Counted from the stretch's first letter, positions 16,026 through 24,097 are shown. The stretch: 40,388 nucleotides of DNA from CAYOEJ01 sp964403015 (GCA_964403015.1 CAYOEJ010000014.1:1-40388), one strand, 5' to 3'. Notes: generated by a model not told the origin, from the sequence alone. Numbers and translations: made by a program.

Positions 16026-17099
16026 TCAGCGCCGCGGCTTGTCGGCATGCGAGATCCATGCCACCTCACCGATGGGGAGTATCAGCCGACCGTCGTCGGC
16101 CACCGGAAGTGCCACGCGCGAGGAAACGATAACGGAACCGTCGTTGGGCAAGAAATCATCGTCCCAACCAAAATTGATCCGGACCTCGAGGTAATCGACG
16201 ATCAAGGAAACGATGCCGCGATGCCTTTCGCGGGTGTCCAAAGCGAGCGAGCCCTGCTGAAGCCGCATCGATTCACGGAACCGAAGAAGATGGCGAGTTG
16301 AGGGGGAGCGCTCCATCGTGCCGTGCGTAAAGTTCACGATTCCTGGCATTGCTGCAAGGATAAGGACGACGGCGGAAACGGTCAGTCGGTCGGACGCCAA
16401 ATCAAGGATCTCGTGGGTCAAATCCCATGAGGGAATTGTGCCCGCGGCATCGAATCGTTGATACTCCTCAAGGAATTGCTCCCCGAGATTCTCCGGGGTG
16501 AGCGGGTTGTTCTTGAACGCCGTGCGCACAACGTGGAAGTAGTCTTCGTGAATATGCTCGGTTAACGCGTTGCTATCGGAGCTCAGCAAGCAGATGGATA
16601 AGAGGGCCTCGGCGCTGGCCAAACTCACCTGCGTCAGTAGCTCCGGAATGGACTGGCCAGCGTGAGCGTGGCCGGAATCCACCGCCACATGTTCATTACC
16701 CAGCTCGATTCCGGAGGCCCCAGCGCTTAGCCACCGATCCACCAGATCGCGGCGCTCATCTGCAGAAAGAGGCTCGCGACCAAGACTAGCCATCGTGTCG
16801 AACCCGATATTGGGAAGAATGCGCAGATCGCGCTTCTTAGCCTTATCCATGACTCGTGCAATGTAGTGCGGATCGCCGTCTTGGGATATAGCGGGGAGAG
16901 TAACCGTCGTGATGCCGATACGACCGAGATTGCCTACGAGCTCGACGGCGGCGTCGGTTGTGGTGGTTTCGAAGTGAGCGGCGTGGTACCACACGGTGTG
17001 GTCATCCCAGGCAGACTTACTGTCTGAATGCTTGTGAAGCACGGTAAAAGGTGGAAGCGCGGGTGCGCGTTCCACAACCTCTTCACGTTCATATTCCAC
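16026..17099 (-). CDS. Degenerate GH13 (alpha-amylase-like) barrel protein, probably non-catalytic
   Basis: A 357-aa protein whose layout follows a GH13 barrel, although no catalytic residue survives. TVWYHAAHFE and LVGNLGRIGITTVTLPA (residues ~35-70) match the start of a GH13 domain. AKKRDLRILPNIGF (87-100) matches the strand before the usual VPNH motif. AGASGIELGNE (126-136) aligns with GVDGFRLDVA, so the nucleophile Asp is Gly. LSICLLSSDS (167-176) aligns with the acid/base Glu strand but has no Glu. SWDLTHE (224-230) aligns with WxLxNHD, with Glu for Asp. ILAAMPGIVNFTHG and LLRFRESM match the final barrel strands and helix, followed by a beta C-domain. Typical GH13 enzymes have ~500 aa; domain B is missing. 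It may bind a glycan or act as a regulatory subunit; that is inference. Confidence 0.6.
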   Translation of the reverse strand: MEYEREEVVERAPALPPFTVLHKHSDSKSAWDDHTVWYHAAHFETTTTDAAVELVGNLGRIGITTVTLPAISQDGDPHYIARVMDKAKKRDLRILPNIGFDTMASLGREPLSADERRDLVDRWLSAGASGIELGNEHVAVDSGHAHAGQSIPELLTQVSLASAEALLSICLLSSDSNALTEHIHEDYFHVVRTAFKNNPLTPENLGEQFLEEYQRFDAAGTIPSWDLTHEILDLASDRLTVSAVVLILAAMPGIVNFTHGTMERSPSTRHLLRFRESMRLQQGSLALDTRERHRGIVSLIVDYLEVRINFGWDDDFLPNDGSVIVSSRVALPVADDGRLILPIGEVAWISHADKPRR

Positions 17100-17125
17100 A
17101 CGTCTATTGTGCCACTGATTGCGGG

Positions 17126-17137
17126 TAAGGTAGGCGT
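17126..17137 (+). promoter_or_regulatory. Putative -10 box of a leaderless dgt promoter
   Basis: TAAGGT at 17126-17131 is followed by 6 nt and the GTG start of dgt. The divergent region to the neighbouring gene is only 38 bp, so both promoters must overlap. Confidence 0.45.
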
Positions 17138-18391
17138 GTGACTAGTGGCTACAGCGAAATTGATACGCGACGTTGGGCGCAGGAGTCTGCCAAGAGCCCC
17201 ACACGGACGGATTATGAACGGGATCGCGCTCGGGTTCTCCATTCCTCGGCACTTCGCCGACTTGGTGCAAAGACGCAGGTCATGGGACCCGAATCCAACG
17301 ATTTTATCCGGACTCGACTTACCCATTCTCTGGAAGTCGCACAGGTTGGCCGGTCTTTAGCTAAAAACTTGGGTGCGGATCCAGACATCGTGGAGACCGC
17401 TTGTTTATCCCATGACATTGGGCACCCTCCATACGGTCACAACGGCGAGCGTGCACTGAACGAGATTGCTTCCGCCATTGGCGGGTTTGAAGGCAACGCT
17501 CAAACGCTCCGCATTCTCACCCGGCTCGAACCTAAGCGTTTCCATCAAGATGGATCGCCGGCAGGCCTGAACCTGACTCGCGCTACTCTGGATGCCACCA
17601 TCAAATATCCGTGGACGCTCGGCGCCGGGCCGAAAGGTGCGGCGAGTCCAAAGTTTGGAGCCTATGACGACGACGTAGCTGTATTCGCGTGGGCTCACCA
17701 GAGTTTTGGTGAGCGCCGCTGTGCCGAAGCCCAAATGATGGATCTCGCAGATGATATTGCCTACTCCGTTCACGATCTCGAGGACGCCATCGTCCGAGGT
17801 GCTCTCGCCTCCGGTGCTCTGTCTACAGACCGAGAGCGGGAGATCGGCGCGGTCATAGAATCCACCCAGCTGTGGTACGGAAATCGAGTGTCGAAAGACG
17901 ATCTGTATGCCGCAGCCCATCGACTTTTTGGAATGGACTCGTGGCCTAGAGCTTTCTCAGGGACCCTTCGCGATCTTGCCGGCCTCAAGGACCTTACTTC
18001 TGACTTGATCGGGCGTTTCGTTTCTGCCGTCTGTGCTCGAACGCTTGAGGAATCCGGTGGGGAGGCGCTCATTCGGTACTCGGGCAACGTCGTCGTCCCA
18101 GCTCACACCATCGGGGAAATCCTCTTTCTCAAAGGTCTGGCCGTTCACTACGTGATGGCTCCGCGAGAAAACGAGCCGCTCTACTTCGAACAACGGACGA
18201 TTCTTTTCGATCTAGCTGACGCGATTATGGAAGATCCGCGCGAGCGCCTAGAACGTCCGTTTGTTGACCTGTGGTCGATGGCAAGCAACGACGGCGAGCG
18301 CCTGCGCGTGATCGTGGACCAAATCGCGTCGCTCACAGATCAGAGCGCCCGCCAGTGGCACGCCCAATACTGCGGAATGCTCCGGAACTGA
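17138..18391 (+). CDS. dgt: Deoxyguanosinetriphosphate triphosphohydrolase-like protein
   Basis: An HD-superfamily dNTP triphosphohydrolase of 417 aa; family members cut dGTP or other dNTPs to nucleoside and triphosphate. Metal ligands are visible in FIRTRLTHSLEVAQVGR (first His, residue ~60), CLSHDIGHPPYGHNGE (HD pair, ~92-107) and the later block AEAQMMDLADDIAYSVHDLED (~198-218, last Asp). The N-terminal RTDYERDRARVLHSSALRRLGAKTQV is a family block. The start is GTG with a -10-like TAAGGT 6 nt upstream. dnaG follows after 57 bp; the dgt-dnaG order is common in actinobacteria and links dNTP control with replication. Confidence 0.93.
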   Translation: MTSGYSEIDTRRWAQESAKSPTRTDYERDRARVLHSSALRRLGAKTQVMGPESNDFIRTRLTHSLEVAQVGRSLAKNLGADPDIVETACLSHDIGHPPYGHNGERALNEIASAIGGFEGNAQTLRILTRLEPKRFHQDGSPAGLNLTRATLDATIKYPWTLGAGPKGAASPKFGAYDDDVAVFAWAHQSFGERRCAEAQMMDLADDIAYSVHDLEDAIVRGALASGALSTDREREIGAVIESTQLWYGNRVSKDDLYAAAHRLFGMDSWPRAFSGTLRDLAGLKDLTSDLIGRFVSAVCARTLEESGGEALIRYSGNVVVPAHTIGEILFLKGLAVHYVMAPRENEPLYFEQRTILFDLADAIMEDPRERLERPFVDLWSMASNDGERLRVIVDQIASLTDQSARQWHAQYCGMLRN

Positions 18392-18436
18392 TGTCTGCTC
18401 CTGTGTACGAGCACGGCGTGGGGGACCCGCGAGCGA

Positions 18437-18448
18437 TAGGATACAGGC
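18437..18448 (+). promoter_or_regulatory. Putative -10 box of a leaderless dnaG promoter
   Basis: TAGGAT at 18437-18442, then 6 nt and the dnaG ATG. No ribosome-binding site precedes the ATG. Confidence 0.5.
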
Positions 18449-20428
18449 ATGGCAGGGTTAATCAAGACTAGCGTTATCGATGAGGTGCGCGATCGCGTAC
18501 GGATCGAAGACGTCGTCGGTGATTACGTGACCTTGAAGGCCGCTGGAGTCGGATCAATGAAGGGCCTGTGCCCATTCCATGATGAGAAAACTCCCTCTTT
18601 CCACGTACGGCCGCATGTTGGCCGCTGGCACTGCTTCGGGTGTGGCGAGGGCGGCGATGCCATTGCGTTCATCGAACAGATTGAGCACGTGTCTTTCGTC
18701 GAAGCTATCGAACTGCTCGCGCGTAAGGCGGGCGTGGAAGTCGAGTATGACGACACCGGCCGGGGGCAAAAGCGTGGGCCAAGCGAGGTTACCCGCTCCC
18801 GGCTCATCGACGCTCATCGCGTGGCAGAAGAGTTCTACTTCGAGCAGCTAAAGAAGCCAGAAGCCGAGGCAGGCAGAAAGATGCTTGCCGAACGCGGCTT
18901 CGATCAGAGCGCCATCGATCACTTCAGAGTTGGCTACTCGCCAAATTCGTGGGATGCGATGCTCAAGGAGCTGCGTCGCCGAGGTTTTAACGAAAAGGAG
19001 ATTTCGGCGTCGGGGCTGGTCACGCAGGGAAATCGCGGGCCCTACGACCGTTTTAGGGATCGTCTCATGTGGCCAATCAGGTCGATTACCGGCGACCCGA
19101 TTGGGTTTGGTGCTCGCAAGCTGAGCGACGACGACAAGGGGCCGAAGTATCTGAATACTCCCGAGACGATGATCTACAAGAAATCGCAGGTTCTTTACGG
19201 TCTCGATCTTGCCAAGAGAGCGATTGCAGATAATCACCGGATTGTTGTGGTTGAGGGCTATACAGACGTCATGGCTGCCCATCTGGCTGGAATCCCGAAC
19301 GCGGTTGCAACGTGTGGCACGGCGTTCGGAAGTGACCATGTCAAGATTGTCCGCCGTCTCATGGGGGACGGCGCGAACCCTGCAGCGGGCGTAATTCTGT
19401 CCTCCGGCAAGGCGTTCGGTGGAGAGGTTATCTTTACCTTTGATGGCGACGAGGCCGGCCAAAAGGCTGCTCTCCGCGCCTTCCAAGAGGATCAGAATTT
19501 TGCCGCGCAGACTTTCGTGGCGATCTCCCCGGGCGGACTTGATCCTTGTGACGTGCGTATGAAATACGGTGACGACGCCGTACGCCAGATTATTGAAGGC
19601 CGCGAACCATTGTTTGCCTTCGTTATTCGATCTGTGCTCAGCGGGCTGCCACTAAAAACAGCGGAAGGACGCACGGCTGGACTGCGCGCTGCCGCTCCGG
19701 TCGTTTCGTCGATCCGCGATCGAGTTCTACGTTCGGAGTACACCCGCCAACTCGCTGGCTGGCTAGGGATGGACGAGGCAATGGTGCGGCAATCTGTGCA
19801 TCAGGCAGCGCGCGCAGGTGCGTCCATTACCTCGGTGCCTACACAGATGCGACGAGGAGATCTAGAACCGCCGGTGCAAAATCGCCCCGTGTTAGCTCCG
19901 CGGAAGTCCTTGCGTGATCCCATTGAGCGAGTGGAACGCGAGGCTCTCGAAGTGATGTTGCAGCTGCCGAGCCTTGCCATGGCAGCCAATGCGCAACAGC
20001 TGCCACCGCAATCTTTCACCATCCCTATTCATCGTGCCGTGCATGACGCCATCCGAGCCGCGGGTGGCGTGAGTCTTCACGGGCAGCGAGTGGCAGAACT
20101 ACAGAATGCGGGCGATACCGGTGATCTTGATGGGAAGGCCACCGCGTGGTTCGTGGAGCAGGTAACGAGTCAGACAGACGACGTCGTTCGGCAAGCCATC
20201 ACCCAGCTGGCTGTTGAGCCGCTGCTGGAGACTCGCCCCGATGCACAGTGGCTGTATGTACGCGGAATTATGATGTCACTCATCAGGCAGGGGATTACTC
20301 GTCAGATCGCCGATCTGCGCGGTGAAATGCAAAGAACCGACTCCGATTCCCCCGATCAAGACAGACTTTTTGAACGCCTGATGGAACTGGAGAATCAGCG
20401 CCGGCTCTTTGATGAGACAGACAGCTAA
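18449..20428 (+). CDS. dnaG: DNA primase DnaG
   Basis: Primase that makes RNA primers for replication. The 659-aa product has the CHC2 zinc-binding domain (GLCPFHDEKTPSFHV ... WHCFGCGEGGDAIAF, ligands Cys41, His44, Cys62, Cys65). The RNA-polymerase domain follows, with RFRDRLMWPIRSITGDPIGFGAR. The TOPRIM fold starts at VVVEGYTDVMAAHLAG and holds FTFDGDEAGQKAALRAF, the metal-binding acidic residues. A C-terminal helical helicase-binding region follows (~480-659). An actinobacterial-type insert (GDGANPAAGVILSSGKAFGG) lies inside TOPRIM. ATG 18449 lacks a ribosome-binding site and is probably leaderless. The stop lies 2 bp from the convergent DUF6457 gene. Confidence 0.96.
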   Translation: MAGLIKTSVIDEVRDRVRIEDVVGDYVTLKAAGVGSMKGLCPFHDEKTPSFHVRPHVGRWHCFGCGEGGDAIAFIEQIEHVSFVEAIELLARKAGVEVEYDDTGRGQKRGPSEVTRSRLIDAHRVAEEFYFEQLKKPEAEAGRKMLAERGFDQSAIDHFRVGYSPNSWDAMLKELRRRGFNEKEISASGLVTQGNRGPYDRFRDRLMWPIRSITGDPIGFGARKLSDDDKGPKYLNTPETMIYKKSQVLYGLDLAKRAIADNHRIVVVEGYTDVMAAHLAGIPNAVATCGTAFGSDHVKIVRRLMGDGANPAAGVILSSGKAFGGEVIFTFDGDEAGQKAALRAFQEDQNFAAQTFVAISPGGLDPCDVRMKYGDDAVRQIIEGREPLFAFVIRSVLSGLPLKTAEGRTAGLRAAAPVVSSIRDRVLRSEYTRQLAGWLGMDEAMVRQSVHQAARAGASITSVPTQMRRGDLEPPVQNRPVLAPRKSLRDPIERVEREALEVMLQLPSLAMAANAQQLPPQSFTIPIHRAVHDAIRAAGGVSLHGQRVAELQNAGDTGDLDGKATAWFVEQVTSQTDDVVRQAITQLAVEPLLETRPDAQWLYVRGIMMSLIRQGITRQIADLRGEMQRTDSDSPDQDRLFERLMELENQRRLFDETDS

Positions 20429-20430
20429 GA

Positions 20431-20703
20431 CTACTTGCCGATCTCGGTTTCGTCGGCTAGCTTGCTCACGCGTGAGATAAGCTCGTCGGCCTGACCCAGA
20501 CCCTTACCTGCGGCAAGGCCAATGAGGTAAGCCGTGAGCGGGGCTCCGGGGCGTGAAGGCCCATGAGCAACCTTGGCGATGAGATCGAGCAGCGTGTCCT
20601 GAATCGGATCGAATTCGCTTGCATCAACTCCGATGGACTCCTTGACCTCGTCCATCCAGGCTTCCATATTTGCCATCTTCTGGGGATGATCGTTACGCGA
20701 CAT
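20431..20703 (-). CDS. DUF6457-like small protein
   Basis: A 90-aa protein recognisable by LLDLIAKVAHGPSRPGAPLTAYLIGLAAGKG (residues ~39-69), the block I know from DUF6457. In other actinobacteria that domain occurs alone or attached to molybdopterin-guanine-dinucleotide proteins. Its function is unknown. The start at 20703 (MSRNDHP) has AAAGGAG upstream; the earlier in-frame codon at 20727 lies inside tatC. It begins 11 bp after the tatC stop and is probably cotranscribed with the Tat genes. A molybdenum link would fit the Tat/TorD neighbourhood but is not shown. Confidence 0.7.
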   Translation of the reverse strand: MSRNDHPQKMANMEAWMDEVKESIGVDASEFDPIQDTLLDLIAKVAHGPSRPGAPLTAYLIGLAAGKGLGQADELISRVSKLADETEIGK

Positions 20704-20714
20704 ATTTACTCCTT

Positions 20715-21563
20715 TTACTGCTGCCAAGCGTTTCCGGCAGACCGTTCTTGTGATGGTTCTAGTACATCAGATGCCGTGCTGGTTGCCTCCAGCATTTCGG
20801 CGTTTTCAGCGGCTAGCTTCTTTCGTTGCGAGCGCTCGCGTAGCGCGGATATTCCTACCGCAATGAGATACAGCGCGATAAGTGCAAGCGCTTGGATAGT
20901 CATGGGCCACGGTGAGGGCAGGGGATTGGCAATCGCAGCAAAGATAAATGCTCCGACCACGGCCCATCTCCACCCGCGAAGCATCGCGCGAGATGATAGG
21001 ACGCCCATGAAGTTCAGGACGACGAGGACTTCCGGCAGAAGGAAGGACAGGCCAAAGGCAATGACGAGTCGCATGTAGAAGGACACGTAGCCGTCAGCAC
21101 GAAGTAGGTTTTCTGCATCGTCCGGCGTAAACGACGTGAGAATCTCGACTGCGCGCGGAATCATGAGCATGCCAGATGCAGCTCCGGCTGCGAACAGTAC
21201 TACGCCTATGAAACCGAAAATGAGAAGTAACAGGCGCTCTTTTTTCTTGAGCCCCGGCGAAATAAACGCAAAGAGCTGATACACCCACCACGGGCTTGTG
21301 ATGAGCGTGCCTACCCAAATGGCAACCTTCATTTTGAGATCGAAGGCTGCACCGATTGTTTGGAAGTTCAGTTGAGCGTTATAGCCGTCGAGAGATTTCA
21401 GTGGTTGCTGAATCCACTCCATGACGGGCTCAAAGAGGTACCAGCCAGCTACAGCGCCAACTGCGATGCCAGCAAGGGAAAGGAGAAGTCGCTTACGCAG
21501 TTCACGTAGGTGTGCCCGAATGGGCATGACTCCTTCTGGGTTGGCGCGACGCTTGCGGCTCAC
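20715..21563 (-). CDS. tatC: Twin-arginine translocase subunit TatC
   Basis: The 282-aa six-span core of the Tat system, which recognises twin-arginine signal peptides and exports folded proteins. The N-terminal MPIRAHLRELRKRLL block precedes the first membrane helix. ELR and the conserved Glu/Phe region FAFISPGLKKKER (residues ~99-111) are visible. A later loop carries FGLSFLLPEVLVVLNFMGVLS, and IFAAIANPLPSPWPMTIQALALIALYL covers the last two helices (typically TPS/DP; here NPLPSP). A ~50-residue charged tail follows. The GTG start overlaps the tatA stop by 4 bp. Confidence 0.95.
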   Translation of the reverse strand: MSRKRRANPEGVMPIRAHLRELRKRLLLSLAGIAVGAVAGWYLFEPVMEWIQQPLKSLDGYNAQLNFQTIGAAFDLKMKVAIWVGTLITSPWWVYQLFAFISPGLKKKERLLLLIFGFIGVVLFAAGAASGMLMIPRAVEILTSFTPDDAENLLRADGYVSFYMRLVIAFGLSFLLPEVLVVLNFMGVLSSRAMLRGWRWAVVGAFIFAAIANPLPSPWPMTIQALALIALYLIAVGISALRERSQRKKLAAENAEMLEATSTASDVLEPSQERSAGNAWQQ

Positions 21564-21985
21564 CGACCGCCGGGTCCGCCAGCCGGACCCCCGAGTGGAT
21601 CGTGCGGGTTACCAAACTGTTGGCCAGCCTGACCCCATTCTTGAGCTGGGCCATCTTGGTGCTGAGGCCGCTGCTGGTAATCCTGCGGATCGGGTTCGTT
21701 GTTGGGGTTCCTACGCTCGTTATTCAACGGGAAACCCGCCTGATCACGTTGCTGGTAGGGCTGCTGCTGGTAATGCTGCTGACCCCATGTTTGATTCTCC
21801 TGGCCGTAGTGTTGGTTGTTTGCTGGAGGAATCTGCGCTGGCTTCTCGTCCTCGGACAAGTCGCGCATCTCTTTCTTCAACACTTTTGCCGACTGGCCGA
21901 GTGATCGGGCGATGTCGGGAAGCTTTGAGGCGCCAAAGACGATGATCAGCACGATTACGACGATGATGATGTGGCTGGGTTTCAT
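21560..21985 (-). CDS. tatA: Sec-independent translocase subunit TatA with Gln-rich tail
   Basis: The pore-forming Tat subunit. The first ~20 residues form the membrane helix (HIIIVVIVLIIVFGASKLPDIARSLGQS), with the FG-x-KLP hinge and amphipathic helix to about residue 45. The remaining ~95 residues are an unusual Gln/Asn/Pro-rich tail (YGQENQTWGQQHYQQQPYQQ... ending GGPAGGPGGR) of low complexity. Typical TatA proteins are 60-100 aa; this one is 141 aa. AAAAGGAG precedes the ATG. tatB lies upstream on the same strand and tatC downstream. Confidence 0.92.
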   Translation of the reverse strand: MKPSHIIIVVIVLIIVFGASKLPDIARSLGQSAKVLKKEMRDLSEDEKPAQIPPANNQHYGQENQTWGQQHYQQQPYQQRDQAGFPLNNERRNPNNEPDPQDYQQRPQHQDGPAQEWGQAGQQFGNPHDPLGGPAGGPGGR

Positions 21986-22088
21986 TTCCGGCTCCTTTTA
22001 TTGCGGCGGACCGCAGCTGCTGTTTCGTTAAAACCAAGTGTATTGCATCCGCGAAGTTCTCAGCGTGTTGAGAGATCCACGGTGGCGG

Positions 22089-22478
22089 CTATGACCGTGA
22101 TGTACCACCCGGTTGTTTGGGTTCTGGCTGTGTAGGAGAAGTCGTGGCTGGGGAGCTGCTTTGCCCCTTCGTACCCACCTGCCCCTTGAGGTTTGTCTGA
22201 GCTGCCCACGCTTGCATTTCTTCTTGAACGGCTTCGCGAATCATTTGTCGCGGATCGAGACCACTTAAGTCGAAAGCGGACCAATCGACGTCGTCGAAAC
22301 CAGTGTTAGAAAGATCAACCTTGGTTTCCTCGCGAAGTCGGGCACTGAATTCTTTGCCTTTGTTAATTGCTGTCGCAAAGGCTCGCAAGGCTTGGGCAAT
22401 GGTTTCAGGACCCATAATGAGCACGACGATGACCAATATGATCAAAAATTCGCTACCCGAAATCCCGAAAAATTCCAT
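22089..22478 (-). CDS. tatB: Sec-independent translocase subunit TatB
   Basis: A 129-aa TatB: short N-terminus, membrane helix (EFLIILVIVVLIMGPETIAQALRAFA, with the TatB-typical GPE-x3 hinge instead of FG-x-KLP), an amphipathic helix (~25-50) and a hydrophilic Pro/Ser/Thr tail. TatB with TatC forms the receptor for twin-arginine precursors. The tatB-tatA-tatC clustering gives a complete Tat system in one place. The ATG lies 7 nt after TAGACT on the minus strand with no ribosome-binding site, which suggests leaderless transcription. It is divergent from the TorD-like gene. Confidence 0.9.
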   Translation of the reverse strand: MEFFGISGSEFLIILVIVVLIMGPETIAQALRAFATAINKGKEFSARLREETKVDLSNTGFDDVDWSAFDLSGLDPRQMIREAVQEEMQAWAAQTNLKGQVGTKGQSSSPATTSPTQPEPKQPGGTSRS

Positions 22479-22491
22479 GTGGAACAGTCTA
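22479..22491 (-). promoter_or_regulatory. Putative -10 box of the leaderless tatB promoter
   Basis: On the minus strand TAGACT (22491-22486) is followed by 7 nt and the tatB ATG at 22478. Confidence 0.5.
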
Positions 22492-22570
22492 CGTCGCCGA
22501 TTGCATTAGGACTACTCGCGACCACCTCTGCCACTCTGATCCCGCTGGGCAGAGACCAGTGAAATCAACG

Positions 22571-22576
22571 TAGACT
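22571..22576 (+). promoter_or_regulatory. Putative -10 box upstream of the TorD-like gene
   Basis: TAGACT, the same hexamer as before dnaE and tatB, but here 34 nt upstream of the start. It leaves room for a short leader with the GAGGAAGG ribosome-binding site. Confidence 0.4.
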
Positions 22577-22610
22577 AAGGGCTGGATAATTCATCGAGGA
22601 AGGCAGTGCG

Positions 22611-23246
22611 TTGACGCAAGAAGATTGGCGAAACGAAGTCCCTCAGGTTCGGTTGCGCGCCGTTCAGTTAGCGACCGCGTGTTTCTCGCTAGCCCGGTTC
22701 TACGCCGAACCAGCTCATATCGATATGCTCTCGCGTTTTACTGACCCAGCGATGGCCGATACGTGGCCCCAACGCGATGAGAATTCTCGCGACGCGCTCG
22801 ACGCACTAGCGAACTCGGGTGAGACCTCCTACGAGGTCGGGGATGACTTCAAGAATCTCTTCGGGCTCCGCGGAAAGGTACGCGTCACAGCCGCCGCTCG
22901 CGCAGGTGGAGGCACCCGCGAAATCGCCGATGACCTGCGAGCCCGGTACGAGCGCGTGGGCTTCGTTCCGGTCAAGGGCATGGGGCACGGGCCAGACCAT
23001 GTGTCCGTGGAACTCACTTTCCTTGGGGATCTCGTGTCCAAGATCCCCAACAGTCCCGAATTCGCCCAGGAAGCCTTGGCGTTCTTGAACGATCATCTTT
23101 ATGGTCTCATCGTTCCAGTGATTGAAGAGCTCGAGGCCTCTGCATTCACGCAGACCTACCGCGCTATTGCGGTTCTCACGCGGTCGACCGTGCAGAGCGT
23201 GGAAGATTTCGCTATTTCTGTTGTGGAGGGCGGCATCGAGTCGTGA
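22611..23246 (+). CDS. TorD/DmsD-type molybdoenzyme maturation chaperone
   Basis: A 211-aa helical protein with the hallmarks of the TorD/NarJ/DmsD chaperone family. An aromatic segment DDFKNLFGLRGK lies at ~78-89, RYERVGFVP at ~112-120, and GPDHVSVELTFLGDL at ~127-141 corresponds to the diagnostic E-PDHxxxEL-F block. Such chaperones bind the apo-form and twin-arginine leader of molybdopterin oxidoreductases until cofactor is loaded. The TTG start has GAGGAAGG 6 nt upstream. It overlaps the next (iron-sulfur) gene by 4 bp and is divergent from tatB. No molybdoenzyme gene is in the window, so its client is elsewhere or lost. Confidence 0.78.
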   Translation: MTQEDWRNEVPQVRLRAVQLATACFSLARFYAEPAHIDMLSRFTDPAMADTWPQRDENSRDALDALANSGETSYEVGDDFKNLFGLRGKVRVTAAARAGGGTREIADDLRARYERVGFVPVKGMGHGPDHVSVELTFLGDLVSKIPNSPEFAQEALAFLNDHLYGLIVPVIEELEASAFTQTYRAIAVLTRSTVQSVEDFAISVVEGGIES

Positions 23247-24097
23247 GTGACCACGTTCCAGCTCTTCTTCGCTGGATACTCGCACACGACCTACCCAAGG
23301 TCGCGCTCTTGGCGTGCGACCACAGCGACATCGAGCGTGCACCGCGAGGGACGCAGGTTATCGTCTGGGATTCGTGCCTCAAAGATGCATCCATTGGCAT
23401 TCCAGTGCAACTTCTAGCTCTCGGTATTGAGTTGGTGGAGGTCCTCGGCTGCTCCGTGAACCCCGACGAGGTAAGCGCACAGGTTGACTCCTGGGAGTCA
23501 CTCACGCCCGGGTTGGTGACTGAGGTTGCGACTCCGCGTAGGACACTGCTTCGCGGGCCAGAGATTCTGGAGCTCGGCATGATTGCCATGCCGCGACGCA
23601 CCATGCTTGGCTTATCTTCCCGCGACAAGCAGCCAATACCTATCAAAGCGGATAACACCACGCGTACGCTGAGCGCCATTGAGCTTCTCACTGCGAAGGG
23701 CTTAATTAAGCGTGGCACGGGGCTTGCCTCCCAACTGGGCGGCGTACGACTTGGCTCCACGGGCTGTACCGCATGTGGCGTGTGCGTCAAGGCGTGTCCT
23801 CACGGCGCGCTGACACTCGAGCACCACGAAGGCCAGTCGGACCTGTGGCAAATCTCAGAGCTTTGCCGGGCAGATCAGGCATGCGTGCGACTATGTCCTG
23901 TCGATGCTCTCTGGGTGCAGGGGGAGATGCGGCTCAGCGACCTTCTCGACGATCCACAAAGACATCTCGAGACGCTCTACACGGCACGATGTACCCGGTG
24001 TGGGATGCGTCATCCCGCAGATGAGGGTCCGCTATGCAAGACCTGCTCCTTTAAATCGGAGAATCCATTCGGATCAACCATGATGCCGCGACCATAA
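23243..24097 (+). CDS. Iron-sulfur protein with atypical ferredoxin domain and zinc ribbon
   Basis: A 284-aa protein in three parts. Residues 1-160 form an alpha/beta-looking domain (VALLACDHSD ... VWDSCL ... LLALGIELVEVLGC), loosely like MvhD/FlxD-type redox subunits. Residues 175-220 are a two-cluster ferredoxin domain: C175-x2-C178-x2-C181-x3-C185P, then C208-x2-D211-x2-C214-x3-C218P, where the second cysteine of motif 2 is Asp, as in Asp-ligated or 3Fe-4S ferredoxins. Residues 250-268 form a zinc ribbon (C250-x2-C253, C265-x2-C268). It overlaps the TorD-like gene by 4 bp. The pair probably serves one molybdoenzyme, as an electron-transfer or maturation partner; this is inference. Confidence 0.7.
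   Translation: MSDHVPALLRWILAHDLPKVALLACDHSDIERAPRGTQVIVWDSCLKDASIGIPVQLLALGIELVEVLGCSVNPDEVSAQVDSWESLTPGLVTEVATPRRTLLRGPEILELGMIAMPRRTMLGLSSRDKQPIPIKADNTTRTLSAIELLTAKGLIKRGTGLASQLGGVRLGSTGCTACGVCVKACPHGALTLEHHEGQSDLWQISELCRADQACVRLCPVDALWVQGEMRLSDLLDDPQRHLETLYTARCTRCGMRHPADEGPLCKTCSFKSENPFGSTMMPRP

Noticed and set aside
20563..21078. 171-codon open frame on the plus strand
   Set aside because: Antisense to tatC and the DUF6457 gene; no similarity seen.
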